Notes under the pieces: generated by a model
The model's database searches: none
What the model was told of the DNA's origin: nothing
The model's input: the letters and a program-made list of their open reading frames with translations, nothing else
Assembly: GCF_000876015.1 (NCBI RefSeq)
Contig: NZ_BBQM01000009.1
Span: forward strand, 47,956-111,955
Origin: Cupriavidus basilensis
GTDB taxonomy: Bacteria > Pseudomonadota > Gammaproteobacteria > Burkholderiales > Burkholderiaceae
Length of the DNA: 64,000 nucleotides
Direction of reading: 5' to 3'
Part shown: positions 16,942 through 24,697 of the stretch, in pieces
Numbering within the stretch: the first letter of the stretch is position 1
Layout: every line of letters starts with the position of its first letter
Position numbers and translations under genes: made by a program

Positions 16942-18570
16942 GTGGCGCGCATCATTCCCGACGGCTGGGAAACCCTGGAGGCCAGCGGCCCCGCCCAGCG
17001 CGAGCTGGAGACGCTCGCGGTGCTGGCGGCCGGCCTGCCGGACGGCTATACGGTCTACCACTCGGTGCACTGGACCAACGTGGCGCACGTGCACGCCATC
17101 TACGGCGAGATCGATTTCGTGGTGGTGAACCGCGCGGGGCAGCTGCTCATCATCGAGCAGAAGAGCGGCTTCCTCGACGAGACGCCCGAGGGGCTGGTCA
17201 AGCACTACGGCACGCGCTCGCGCGTGGTCTCGGTGCAGATGGGCCGCACCGCGGACGGCCTGCGCGGCAAGCTGATGCGCAGCCTGGGCGGCCAGCCGGT
17301 GTTCATCGAGCACCTGCTGTATTGCCCGGACTACACGGTGCGCAACCCGGTCACGGCGGGGCTGTCGCCGCAGCGCATCGTCGACGCGGGCCGGCGCGCG
17401 CAGCTGTGCGCCATCATTCGGGCGATCCTGCCGCCGGGCGAGGACGCGCCGGTGGCCGAGCGGATCCATCGCTTCCTGTGCGACACCATCGAGCTCGACA
17501 CCGACGTCAGCGCGCTGATCGGCCAGGCGCGCACGCTGGTGAAGCGCGTGTCCGGCGGCCTGTCGCACTGGGCGCGGCAGCTCGACATCGAGCCGTTCCG
17601 CCTGCGCGTGACCGGTACCGCGGGCTCGGGCAAGACCCAGCTCGCGCTGGCCGAGTACCGCGACGCGATCGCGCGCGGGCGGCGCCCGCTCTACGTCTGC
17701 TTCAACCGCCCGCTGGCCGACCACTTCGCGCGCATCGCGCCGCCGGGCGGACTGGCCTGCACGTTCCACATGCTGTGCGAAGCGCTGCTGCGCCATCACG
17801 GCGGCGTGCCGGACTTCACGCAGCCCGATGCGTTCACGAAGCTGGTGGACGACGTGGCGCGGCTCGCGGTGCCCGGCGAATTCGTCTTCGACACGCTGAT
17901 CGTGGACGAAGGCCAGGACTTCGCGCCGCACTGGCGCGACCTGGTGCTGCGGCACGCGGGCCCGGCGGCGCGCGCGCTGTGGCTGGAAGACCCGATGCAG
18001 AACCTGTACGGCCACCCGCCGGCCGAGCTGCCGGGCTGGGTGCGCCTGCGCGCGCGCAGCAACTTCCGCAGCCCGCGCCCGGTGGTGAAGCTGCTGCAGC
18101 CGCTGCTGCCGCCCGAGGTGGAGATCGAGGCCACCGCGCCCATCGCCACGGCGGAGGTGGAATTCCTGGTGTACCAGGACCATGAGCTGCTCGACCGCGT
18201 CAAGGACGGCCTGCGCCTGTGCTACTCCGACGGCTTCCGGCAGGAGGACGTGGTGCTGCTGAGCTACCGCGGGCGCGACAATTCCCGCCTGCTCGGCTAC
18301 GACCAGCTCGGCCCGAACCGGCTGCGCTCGTTTACCGGCGCCTACGACGCGCAGGGCCAGCCGGTCTACTCGCAGGGCGACGTGCTGGCGGAATCGGTGT
18401 TCCGCTTCAAGGGACAGTCCGCGCCCGCCATCGTGTTCGCCGAGATCGATTTCGAGACGCTCGGCGAGAAGGAGATCCGCCGGCTGTTCGTCGGCGCGAC
18501 GCGGGCGACGATGAAGCTGGTGCTGGTGCTGTCCGAGCGCGCGGCGGGTTTGCTGTACGACCGGCTGTAG
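16942..18570 (+). CDS. NERD-domain superfamily 1 helicase
   Basis: A 542-residue protein. The N-terminal NERD domain (about 15-130) shows EIDFVVV followed by LLIIEQKSG, the nuclease-like D...E-x-K arrangement. The rest is a UvrD/Rep-like helicase core: Walker A GTAGSGKT, Walker B LIVDEGQDF, motif NFRSPRPV, FRFKGQSAPAIVF and motif VI VGATRA. It probably uses ATP to process nucleic acid, with cleavage by the NERD part. The GTG at 16942 is chosen for its GGAG 7 bp upstream; an earlier ATG-like extension is not conserved in character. The gene is divergent from the DUF2779 nuclease and precedes the 254-aa unknown gene. Confidence 0.87.
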   Translation: MARIIPDGWETLEASGPAQRELETLAVLAAGLPDGYTVYHSVHWTNVAHVHAIYGEIDFVVVNRAGQLLIIEQKSGFLDETPEGLVKHYGTRSRVVSVQMGRTADGLRGKLMRSLGGQPVFIEHLLYCPDYTVRNPVTAGLSPQRIVDAGRRAQLCAIIRAILPPGEDAPVAERIHRFLCDTIELDTDVSALIGQARTLVKRVSGGLSHWARQLDIEPFRLRVTGTAGSGKTQLALAEYRDAIARGRRPLYVCFNRPLADHFARIAPPGGLACTFHMLCEALLRHHGGVPDFTQPDAFTKLVDDVARLAVPGEFVFDTLIVDEGQDFAPHWRDLVLRHAGPAARALWLEDPMQNLYGHPPAELPGWVRLRARSNFRSPRPVVKLLQPLLPPEVEIEATAPIATAEVEFLVYQDHELLDRVKDGLRLCYSDGFRQEDVVLLSYRGRDNSRLLGYDQLGPNRLRSFTGAYDAQGQPVYSQGDVLAESVFRFKGQSAPAIVFAEIDFETLGEKEIRRLFVGATRATMKLVLVLSERAAGLLYDRL

Positions 18571-18594
18571 GTTCTCCGGGGCGGCGCGGGAGGG

Positions 18595-18638
18595 GCGCGG
18601 GAGGGGCGGGCACGGCATCCCGTTGCCCGCCTCCCGCG
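18595..18638 (+). terminator. GC-rich hairpin after the NERD helicase gene
   Basis: An imperfect inverted repeat (CGCGGGAG...GGGCA paired with TGCCC...CTCCCGCG, with a small bulge) starts about 25 bp after the helicase stop. It may terminate or stabilise the helicase transcript. No T tract follows. Confidence 0.35.
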
Positions 18639-18657
18639 ACGGATTGCATGCCGGTGC

Positions 18658-18686
18658 CGCATCTGCGCACCGGATGCGCAGATGCG
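18658..18686. promoter_or_regulatory. Dyad P2 (TCTGCGCA-N5-TGCGCAGA core) before the 254-aa gene
   Basis: An inverted repeat with 12-bp arms (18658-18669 and 18675-18686) around CCGGA. The core 8-mers and the 5-bp spacing equal those of P1 and P3. The centre is 55 bp upstream of the ATG at 18727, a usual operator position. Confidence 0.75.
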
Positions 18687-18726
18687 TGGCGACACTGCAC
18701 TCCTCGGCAGAACAGGAGGGCAAGCC

Positions 18727-19491
18727 ATGCAATTCGTCACGATTCCCGGAACCGTTTCCGGCACCGCCATCGCCACCTCGCAGGTCCGGCCGCAGCGCGT
18801 GCTGCTGCGCCGCTGGGGCTTCTCCGAGCAGGAGGCCGCGGGCCTGCTGCTCGACCTGCCGTCGCTGGAGGGCCGGCTGGCGTGGACGCTGGACGAGCAG
18901 GCCCGGCCGCGGCCCGACCTGGTCATCCACCTCGTGGATGCCACGCGCCTGAGCGGCGTGTTCGGCGGCGCGCGCTGGAACGCGATGGGCCCGGTCGACG
19001 CCATGCGCCGCGCGCGCCGGCGCGGCACCAGCGAGATCGCCCTGGTGCTGGGCTCGGCCCAGCACCTGCCGCCCGAGCGCGACGGCTGCTGGGTGCTGGC
19101 CGGCGAGCGCAGCCTGGCCGCGGCGCTCGACATCCTCGCGCGCACCGCCATCGAGCCGCTGCTGGCGCCCGGCGCGGGCCGGCGCACGGGGTTTCACGAG
19201 CTGGCGTCGATGAACGCGCTGTGCGTGCTGGCGCGCGAGCAGGAGCAGGACCGCGAGGCCCTGTCCCGGCGCATCGTCTCGGTCCTGTGGACGGCGGTCG
19301 AACGCTCGTACTCAATGCCCGCGCGCCTGCTGGTGGCCGCGCAGACGCACGTGATGGACCACGTGGACTCGTTCAACCCGAACCTGCTGCAGCGCATCCG
19401 CGCGCACCGGCGCGACACCGGCTCGCTCGACCTCGCGGCCGACATCACCATCGCCTATCCGTGGCCGGCGCCGTGCGTGCCGGCGCTATGA
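18727..19491 (+). CDS. Unrecognised 254-aa protein under dyad P2
   Basis: Not recognised. The ATG at 18727 has a strong AGGAGG site. The protein is soluble and mixed alpha/beta: a strand-rich start (FVTIPGTVSGTAIATS), a hydrophobic strand LVIHLVDATRL, a basic loop RRARRRGTSEIALVLG and a helical C-terminal half (ALCVLAREQEQDREALSRR). There is no signal peptide, Walker motif or cysteine pair. Its stop is only 4 bp from the stop of the convergent WYL regulator gene, and its promoter region carries the same dyad as that regulator's own. It is therefore likely to be a functional partner in the island, but I cannot name an activity. Confidence 0.7.
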   Translation: MQFVTIPGTVSGTAIATSQVRPQRVLLRRWGFSEQEAAGLLLDLPSLEGRLAWTLDEQARPRPDLVIHLVDATRLSGVFGGARWNAMGPVDAMRRARRRGTSEIALVLGSAQHLPPERDGCWVLAGERSLAAALDILARTAIEPLLAPGAGRRTGFHELASMNALCVLAREQEQDREALSRRIVSVLWTAVERSYSMPARLLVAAQTHVMDHVDSFNPNLLQRIRAHRRDTGSLDLAADITIAYPWPAPCVPAL

Positions 19492-19495
19492 CGCC

Positions 19496-20581
19496 CTATG
19501 TCCCTGACGCCTCCGGCGCCCCCGATGCGAGCGCGTCCGCGTAGGCGCGGCACGCCTGCGACAGGTTCCCGGCGATCTCCCTGCGCAGATGCGCCGGCGA
19601 CAGGATCTCGACGCGGGCCGAGCGCTCCATCAGCAGGTTGCGGAATTCGACCGAGGGAATGACCGTGGCGGTGAGGCGGAAGCCGCCCTCCTCCTCGACG
19701 ATCTCCTGGTCGTCGGCCAGCTTCTGCTCGCGGAACAGGTTCTTGATCTCGCTGTCTTCCCTGACGCGCAGTTCCACGCGCACCGGCGCCTCGGGGAAGA
19801 ACGAGAAGAACTGGTTGTGCAGGACGTAGGCGTCCAGGTCGAAGTCCGGGTCGGCCCTGCCGGCCACCTCGGTGCAGGTGGCCTGGACGAAGCGGTCCAG
19901 CCGCAGCTGGTAGCGCTTGAAGCTGCCGTCGCTGCGCTCGCGGCTCGCCACCAGGTAAAGCACCGGCCCGCGCTCGACCAGCGCCAGCGGCACCACGTTG
20001 AACGCGGCGGGCTCCTCGCTGTCGAGCCGGGAGTTGCGGTAGCAGACCGACAGGACCTGGGTGGCATAGAGCGCGCGCCGCACGGCGTTGAGGATGTCCT
20101 CGCGGATCGGCGGCGAGCGCAGCGGATAACCGGCGTCGATGCGCACCGTCTTGGCCGCCCACGCGCGCGCGGTGGCCAGCGCCGGGTCCACCGGGCTTTC
20201 CTGCAGCACCCTGGCGGCGCCGACGAAATAATCCTCGAGCTGGCTGATGACGTGGCTCGGGAGATGATTGGGCGCATGCCGCTGCAGCGTGAGCAGCGCG
20301 ATGGCCAGCTCCAGCGGCGGCCGGCGCGCCGTGCCCGAGACCGCCTTCTTGCCGGTGCGCCACCATTTCTTGTCGCGCGAGCGCCCTTCCTTGCCGACCA
20401 GGCCTTCCTCGCACAGGCGGTCCAGCGCGCGGATCACGGTGTCGCGCCCCGGCGCCTGCTCGCCATACTTCGCCTGCACGCGGGACAGCAGCTCCCCGGA
20501 GAAGATGCGCGCCTCCGCCTGGGGAGGCATGCAGGACAGGATATCGCTTTCGAGCCGTGGCCAGTTTGCCGAGGTCGCCAT
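19496..20581 (-). CDS. WYL-domain transcriptional regulator
   Basis: A 361-residue predicted DNA-binding regulator. Residues 1-80 fit a winged helix (SRVQAKYGEQAPGRDTVIRALDRLCEEGLV). Residues about 165-245 form the WYL ligand domain, with the strands VLSVCYRNSR, NVVPLALVERGPVLYLVA and KRYQLRLDRF. A WCX-like C-terminal region follows (FRLTATVIPSVEFRNLL). WYL proteins often control phage-defence and DNA-damage genes and sense nucleic acid or nucleotides. The start ATG lies 50 bp from dyad P3, which suggests autoregulation. Copies of the same dyad at P1 and P2 make it the natural candidate regulator of the whole island. Confidence 0.88.
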   Translation of the reverse strand: MATSANWPRLESDILSCMPPQAEARIFSGELLSRVQAKYGEQAPGRDTVIRALDRLCEEGLVGKEGRSRDKKWWRTGKKAVSGTARRPPLELAIALLTLQRHAPNHLPSHVISQLEDYFVGAARVLQESPVDPALATARAWAAKTVRIDAGYPLRSPPIREDILNAVRRALYATQVLSVCYRNSRLDSEEPAAFNVVPLALVERGPVLYLVASRERSDGSFKRYQLRLDRFVQATCTEVAGRADPDFDLDAYVLHNQFFSFFPEAPVRVELRVREDSEIKNLFREQKLADDQEIVEEEGGFRLTATVIPSVEFRNLLMERSARVEILSPAHLRREIAGNLSQACRAYADALASGAPEASGT

Positions 20582-20630
20582 CTGAACTTGTCGCCTGTTT
20601 TATTTTTTCGGGAGGCGCTATCGTAGCGGA

Positions 20631-20651
20631 TCTGCGCACGGCTTGCGCAGA
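20631..20651. promoter_or_regulatory. Dyad P3 (TCTGCGCA-N5-TGCGCAGA) between WYL regulator and mazG
   Basis: A perfect 8-bp inverted repeat with spacer CGGCT, identical in core and spacing to P1 and P2. It lies in the divergent spacer, its centre 60 bp before the WYL start and 84 bp before the mazG-like start, and could control both. Confidence 0.75.
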
Positions 20652-20724
20652 AGCCATGCTAAGCGCGGCCCGCGGCGCGGCACCGTGGTTCAATAGCGTT
20701 CGTTCCATTGCATCGCAGACCATC

Positions 20725-21054
20725 ATGACCCTGATCGACACCAAGAACCTCCAGCGCGCCGCGCACGAATTCGGCGAAGCCCGCGGCTGGGGGAAATACC
20801 ACAGCCCCAAGAACCTGGCGATGGCGCTGAGCGTGGAAGCGGCCGAGCTGGTGGAGATTTTCCAGTGGAAGACCGAGGAGGAATCGCGCGGGATCATGGC
20901 GACCGACGAGCGGGAGCATGTGGAGCAGGAGCTGGCGGATATTGCGATTTATCTGTCGCAGTTGCTGAATGTGTTGGGGGTGGATCTGGATGCGGCGGTG
21001 AAGGCGAAGATGGTGGTGAATGCGGGGAAGTATCCGGTGCCGGGAGGGGAATAG
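20725..21054 (+). CDS. MazG-like nucleotide pyrophosphohydrolase
   Basis: A 109-residue all-alpha NTP pyrophosphatase of the MazG/RS21-C6 type, which hydrolyses (d)NTPs to monophosphates, often as house-cleaning. The metal-binding E-x-x-E pairs are visible in EAAELVEIFQW and EQELADIAIYL, and the opening RGWGKYHSPKNLAMAL is typical of the small dCTPase-like branch. The ATG at 20725 is divergent from the WYL regulator and shares its dyad P3. The last 35 codons shift abruptly to T or G at third positions, unlike the C-rich start, and lead into the repeat block that follows. Confidence 0.9.
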   Translation: MTLIDTKNLQRAAHEFGEARGWGKYHSPKNLAMALSVEAAELVEIFQWKTEEESRGIMATDEREHVEQELADIAIYLSQLLNVLGVDLDAAVKAKMVVNAGKYPVPGGE

Positions 21055-21141
21055 GATTGGGGGAGTATTTGATTTCTTTAGAGTCGGCTTTGACTTCGGC
21101 TTCAAGGGATTTGGCTTCGAAGTTGGCTGCTTAACGTTAAG

Positions 21142-21171
21142 GTCAAAGTCAAAGTCAAAGTCAAAGTCAAA
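21142..21171. repeat. (GTCAAA)5 tandem array
   Basis: Five perfect head-to-tail GTCAAA hexamers. They are preceded by CTTAACGT (21130-21137), which recurs with GTCAAAGTCAA at the very end of the window (63977 on). Confidence 0.9.
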
Positions 21172-21193
21172 GGCTTTCGCTCCTCCGGAGCGA

Positions 21194-21224
21194 CCTACTT
21201 TCTTTTGTCCGAAAAGAAAGTAGG
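21194..21224. repeat. Palindrome with 13-bp arms
   Basis: A perfect inverted repeat, CCTACTTTCTTTT (21194-21206) and its complement (21212-21224), around GTCCG. The AT-rich arms contrast with the GC-rich genome. Together with the hexamers it looks like a family of extragenic elements, and it could act as a bidirectional terminator after mazG. Confidence 0.8.
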
Positions 21225-21797
21225 CCAAGAAAGCGGACTGCCTGGCCGGCAGGGGCAGAAACGTTGGGATTTCTAATTGTTGGTGGTTTCGTGGTGGGGC
21301 CGGTGGTTCTGCGTGCATCTGCCGTTACCGGTGCGAGCGGCCACGACACTGCTGGCTGTAGTGGCTTCGTGGTCAGACCTATGATGGCGAGCGCACTGCT
21401 GGTTCGGCCATCTGCCGTTACCGGCTTTGGACACCACGACATAGCACCCTCATGGTTTCGTGGTGGGCATGGTGGACCCGGCGCGGGTGTGTCGGGTTTC
21501 GGCCCGCGTTGAGCGTTCTCGTGCCGGGCGCATTCCAAGCCGGGGCCACCGCGCCCACCACGAAACCAGTGCCGATCCCATGACGTGCCCATCTGCTTCG
21601 GTCGCGGCAGCAGCCTGAAGGGCTTGGGCCACCGCCATCATGCAGCGCCACCAGGAATCGAACGCCATTCGCGATGCCGCAGGCAAGCAAACCGGTAGCG
21701 TCAGCAGTCTCATCGAAGCCAGCGCCCGCACCACGAAACCAGCACCAGCCATAACGTCTGAGCGCCCAGCCCCCCTGCAAGGGGTCGTTTTCTTTTG

Positions 21798-21831
21798 GTT
21801 ACTTTTCTTTGTCGAGACAAAGAAAAGTAAC
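21798..21831. repeat. Palindrome with 16-bp arms
   Basis: A perfect inverted repeat, GTTACTTTTCTTTGTC (21798-21813) and its complement (21816-21831), separated by 2 bp. Its arm sequence is related to that of the palindrome at 21194 (TACTTTTCTTT against TACTTTCTTTT). The two bracket about 570 bp of the block, like the ends of one element. Confidence 0.8.
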
Positions 21832-21850
21832 GATCTTCACCAAGCCCGAA

Positions 21851-22020
21851 CCACCAAAACCGCTCGAGCCTCAAGGCCCACGAAAGTCCGAACAAGGACC
21901 CTAAGCTCAAGCCACCAATCAAGTTCGAGCCTCAAGGCCCACGAAAGCTAGAACAAGGACCCAAAGCCCAAACCACCAATCAAGCCCGAGCCGCCAGGCC
22001 CACAAAAGCCCGAACAAGAA
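21851..22020. repeat. Three 61-bp direct repeats
   Basis: Copies begin at 21851, 21912 and 21973, each opening with CCACCAA and sharing GCCCACGAAAG or close variants. The third is shorter and more diverged. The period is exactly 61 bp for the first two. They are contiguous, with no spacer, so this is not a CRISPR array. Confidence 0.85.
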
Positions 22021-22181
22021 AATCCGCCCCCCCAATCCCATATGTATTGATACGTTCATTCACGCCCCCGTAATACGTACCCGCCACAATCCGCTCCCGT
22101 CCCATCCCTAGCGCTTCCTCCTGGCCGTCGGCGTGCCGGCTTTCGTTCGCCCATGCCCGCGCGGGCCGCGCTTTCCATTCC

Positions 22182-22346
22182 ATGTCCAAGACCCTGCTTG
22201 CGTTGCTGATGACGTTGTCGTGCCTGTCCGCTTGCGGCGGCGGCGACGACGGCGCGAACACTGTTGCCACGCCCGCGGCCCCCGCGCCGCAGGCGCCCGT
22301 GGCCGATGCGGTTATCCGCTGCGCGCCTGCCGTCAGCCCGAAATAA
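22182..22346 (+). CDS. Small lipoprotein (54 aa) upstream of phospholipase C
   Basis: A 54-codon frame whose product has an n-region MSKTL, a hydrophobic core LLALLMTLSCL and a lipobox LSAC with the modified cysteine at residue 18, followed by a flexible Gly/Asp and Ala/Pro-rich tail containing one more cysteine. It should be a membrane-anchored lipoprotein with a mature part of 37 residues. The stop is 24 bp before the phospholipase start, so it is probably co-transcribed. The lipobox and tail resemble the N-terminus of the lipoprotein encoded downstream at 24698. It may be a remnant or a true small partner; a chaperone or lock role is only a guess. Confidence 0.6.
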   Translation: MSKTLLALLMTLSCLSACGGGDDGANTVATPAAPAPQAPVADAVIRCAPAVSPK

Positions 22347-22370
22347 GCCAGCTCACCGGATCGCCGTCAC

Positions 22371-24674
22371 ATGTCCTCGAAGTCCCTGAAGAGTCGTCGC
22401 CAGTTTCTGAAGTTCGGAGCCGCTTCGGCGGGTGCCGCCGCCGCTTCGATGGTGCTGCCGCAAAGCATCCGCGACGCGCTGGCCATTTCCGCCAACCGCC
22501 GCACCGGCACGCTCCAGGATGTGGAGCACATCGTGGTGCTGATGCAGGAGAACCGCTCGTTCGATCATTACTTCGGCACCATGAACGGCGTGCGCGGCTT
22601 CGGCGATCCGAAGCCGGTGCCGCTGCGCAGCGGCAGGCCGGTGTGGTATCAGCCGGCCGGGCGCAACGCGGATGCGCGCACCGGCTATGCCAACGTGGGT
22701 TATGCGAACTGGCCGAAGACGAGCCAGTGGTACGAGAGCGATCCGGTGCTGCAGGCGCAGCAGAAGTACGTGCTGCCGTTCCGCCTGGACACCACCACGA
22801 CCAACGCGCAGCATCTCGGCGGCACGGACCACAACTGGAAGCTCGAGCAAGGCATCTGGAAGCACTGGGACGCCTGGGTGCCGCTGAAGAGCCGCATGTC
22901 GATGGGCTACTACGATGCGCGCAAGGACCTGCCGTTCTACTACCAGCTGGCCAGCGCCTTCACCATCTGCGACGCCAACCATTGCTCGATCTTCGCCAAC
23001 ACCGAGCCCAACCGCCAGTACTACACCAGCGGCGCCAGCGTCTACACCATGAGCGGCTACCAGGCCGGCACCCGGAAGCGCCTCAAGGGCCAGGAGCTGG
23101 ACAACAACTGGACCGCCAACATGGACCTCGACGAGGCCTGGGAAGGGCTGACCTGGAAGTGCTACGCCGAGCGGCTGCAGGAAAAGAAGATCGACTGGCG
23201 CGTGTACCAGGCGTATTCCAACTACGGCTGCAACTCCGTCGCCTTCCACAAGACCTTCCGCAAGCTCGACAAGCAGTCCGACGAGTACCGCCGCGGGCGC
23301 GCCTACGTGGGCAACAAGCTGGCCTCGAACGAGGCCGCCTACGACGAGGAGCTGGCCAACGCCATCGCCCAGGACGTGCAGAACGGCACGCTGCCGCAGG
23401 TGTCGTGGATCATCTGCCCGGACGCCTACTGCGAGCATCCGGACGCCTCGCCGGCGGCCGGCCAGGCGCTGGTGGACAAGCTGCTCAAGGCGCTGACCTC
23501 GAATCCCGAGGTGTGGGCCAAGACTGTGTTCATCATCAACTACGACGAGAACGACGGTTTCTTCGACCACGTGCCGGCCTACGTGCCGCCGGTCAACACC
23601 GCCATGTACGGCTACCAGGGCCAGAGCACGGTGTCGGTGGACGAGGAAAACTACAACGGCGTGCCGATCGGCCTGGGGCCGCGCGTGCCGATGATGGTGG
23701 TGTCGCCGTGGAGCAAGGGCGGCTGGGTGTGCTCGCAGGTGTTCGACCACACCTCGGTGCTGCGCTTCATCGAGGCGCGCTTCGGCGTGCCGTGCGAGTA
23801 CATCTCGCCGTGGCGCCGCGCGGTCTGCGGCGACCTGACCTCGGCCTTCGATTTCACCAAGCCCAACGGCGACCTGCCCACCGACCTGCCCAACACCACG
23901 TACTACAAGGCGGACGCCGATGCGGCCCGCACCCGTCCGAGCCCGGCGGTGCCGTCCGCGCCCACGCGCCCGGTGCAGGAGGTCGGCCAGCGCCGCGCGC
24001 GCGCCTTGCCCTACGAGCTGTTCGCGCACGGCCGCGCGGATGCCGACGGCAAGCGCTTCTGGATCGATTTCGCCAACACCGGCGCGGCCGGCGCGGGCTT
24101 CATCGTCTATGCCAACGGCGCCACCAGTTACGCCGAGCCGGACAAGCCGCACGACCAGGACGACACGGTGTTCCCGCCCGCCACCTTCGACGCGCTCAAC
24201 AACGGCGGCGGCGTGTGGCAGTACACCGTCGAGGCGGGCAAGAGCCTGTCCGACAACTGGATGCCGCAGCCGGCCGGCGCGCAGGATGGCCGCTACGATC
24301 TCTCCGTCTACGGTCCCAACGGCTTCCTCAACCAGTTCCGCGGCAAGCTCGGGCAGGCCGGGCCCGAGGTGGCGGCCTGCTACGACATCACCAACGGCAA
24401 GCTGCTGCTGACGCTGGTCAACCAGGGCAAGCAGGCGTGCGTGATGTACGCCGCCAACGGCTACGACAGCGCCGACGCGCGCACCTACCATCTCGCGCCC
24501 GGCGTCTCGCAGCAGGACAGCTGGGACCTGAGCGCGACCAGCCAGTGGTTCGACGTGCGCCTTACCACGGACGCCGGCGACGGCTTCCTGCGCCGCTTCG
24601 CGGGCCATATCGAAACCGGCCGCCACAGCCTGACCGATCCGCGCATCGGCGGCGCCGCGGTGGACATGCTGTGA
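22371..24674 (+). CDS. Phosphocholine-type phospholipase C, Tat-exported
   Basis: A 767-residue secreted enzyme of the PlcH/PlcN (acid-phosphatase/phosphoesterase) family, which cleaves phosphatidylcholine or related lipids to release phosphocholine. A twin-arginine signal (KSRRQFLKFG, then an Ala-rich core) occupies residues 1-40. The catalytic domain starts with IVVLMQENRSFDHYFGT and carries the metal-site block NYDENDGFFDHV. Two C-terminal beta domains (DUF756-type, about 540-750) complete the family architecture and length. It sits between a tiny lipoprotein gene and a phosphodiesterase-like lipoprotein gene, so the three may work on external phospholipid or phosphate. The haemolytic and non-haemolytic types cannot be separated by eye. 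Confidence 0.92.
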   Translation: MSSKSLKSRRQFLKFGAASAGAAAASMVLPQSIRDALAISANRRTGTLQDVEHIVVLMQENRSFDHYFGTMNGVRGFGDPKPVPLRSGRPVWYQPAGRNADARTGYANVGYANWPKTSQWYESDPVLQAQQKYVLPFRLDTTTTNAQHLGGTDHNWKLEQGIWKHWDAWVPLKSRMSMGYYDARKDLPFYYQLASAFTICDANHCSIFANTEPNRQYYTSGASVYTMSGYQAGTRKRLKGQELDNNWTANMDLDEAWEGLTWKCYAERLQEKKIDWRVYQAYSNYGCNSVAFHKTFRKLDKQSDEYRRGRAYVGNKLASNEAAYDEELANAIAQDVQNGTLPQVSWIICPDAYCEHPDASPAAGQALVDKLLKALTSNPEVWAKTVFIINYDENDGFFDHVPAYVPPVNTAMYGYQGQSTVSVDEENYNGVPIGLGPRVPMMVVSPWSKGGWVCSQVFDHTSVLRFIEARFGVPCEYISPWRRAVCGDLTSAFDFTKPNGDLPTDLPNTTYYKADADAARTRPSPAVPSAPTRPVQEVGQRRARALPYELFAHGRADADGKRFWIDFANTGAAGAGFIVYANGATSYAEPDKPHDQDDTVFPPATFDALNNGGGVWQYTVEAGKSLSDNWMPQPAGAQDGRYDLSVYGPNGFLNQFRGKLGQAGPEVAACYDITNGKLLLTLVNQGKQACVMYAANGYDSADARTYHLAPGVSQQDSWDLSATSQWFDVRLTTDAGDGFLRRFAGHIETGRHSLTDPRIGGAAVDML

Positions 24675-24697
24675 ACCGCGCCCGCACAGGAACCGTC

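Larger units (their letters stand above)
21055..22181. other. 1.1-kb non-coding repeat block
   Basis: No supportable gene lies here. The block has lower GC than its surroundings and holds a hexamer array (21142-21171), two perfect palindromes (21194-21224 and 21798-21831) and 61-bp direct repeats (21851-22020). The 14-mer TCTGCCGTTACCGG occurs twice, near 21320 and 21411. The string GGTTTCGTGGTG recurs in both orientations (near 21286 and 21463, inverted near 21562 and 21729). Frames through it encode repetitive peptides such as Lys-Ser runs, which I take as artefacts. Confidence 0.75.

Noticed and set aside
21020..21223. 67-codon frame encoding a Lys-Ser repeat peptide
   Set aside because: It is generated by the GTCAAA hexamers and the palindrome, has no ribosome site and overlaps mazG.
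21851..22020. CRISPR array
   Set aside because: The 61-bp units are contiguous with no unique spacers, and no cas genes are present.
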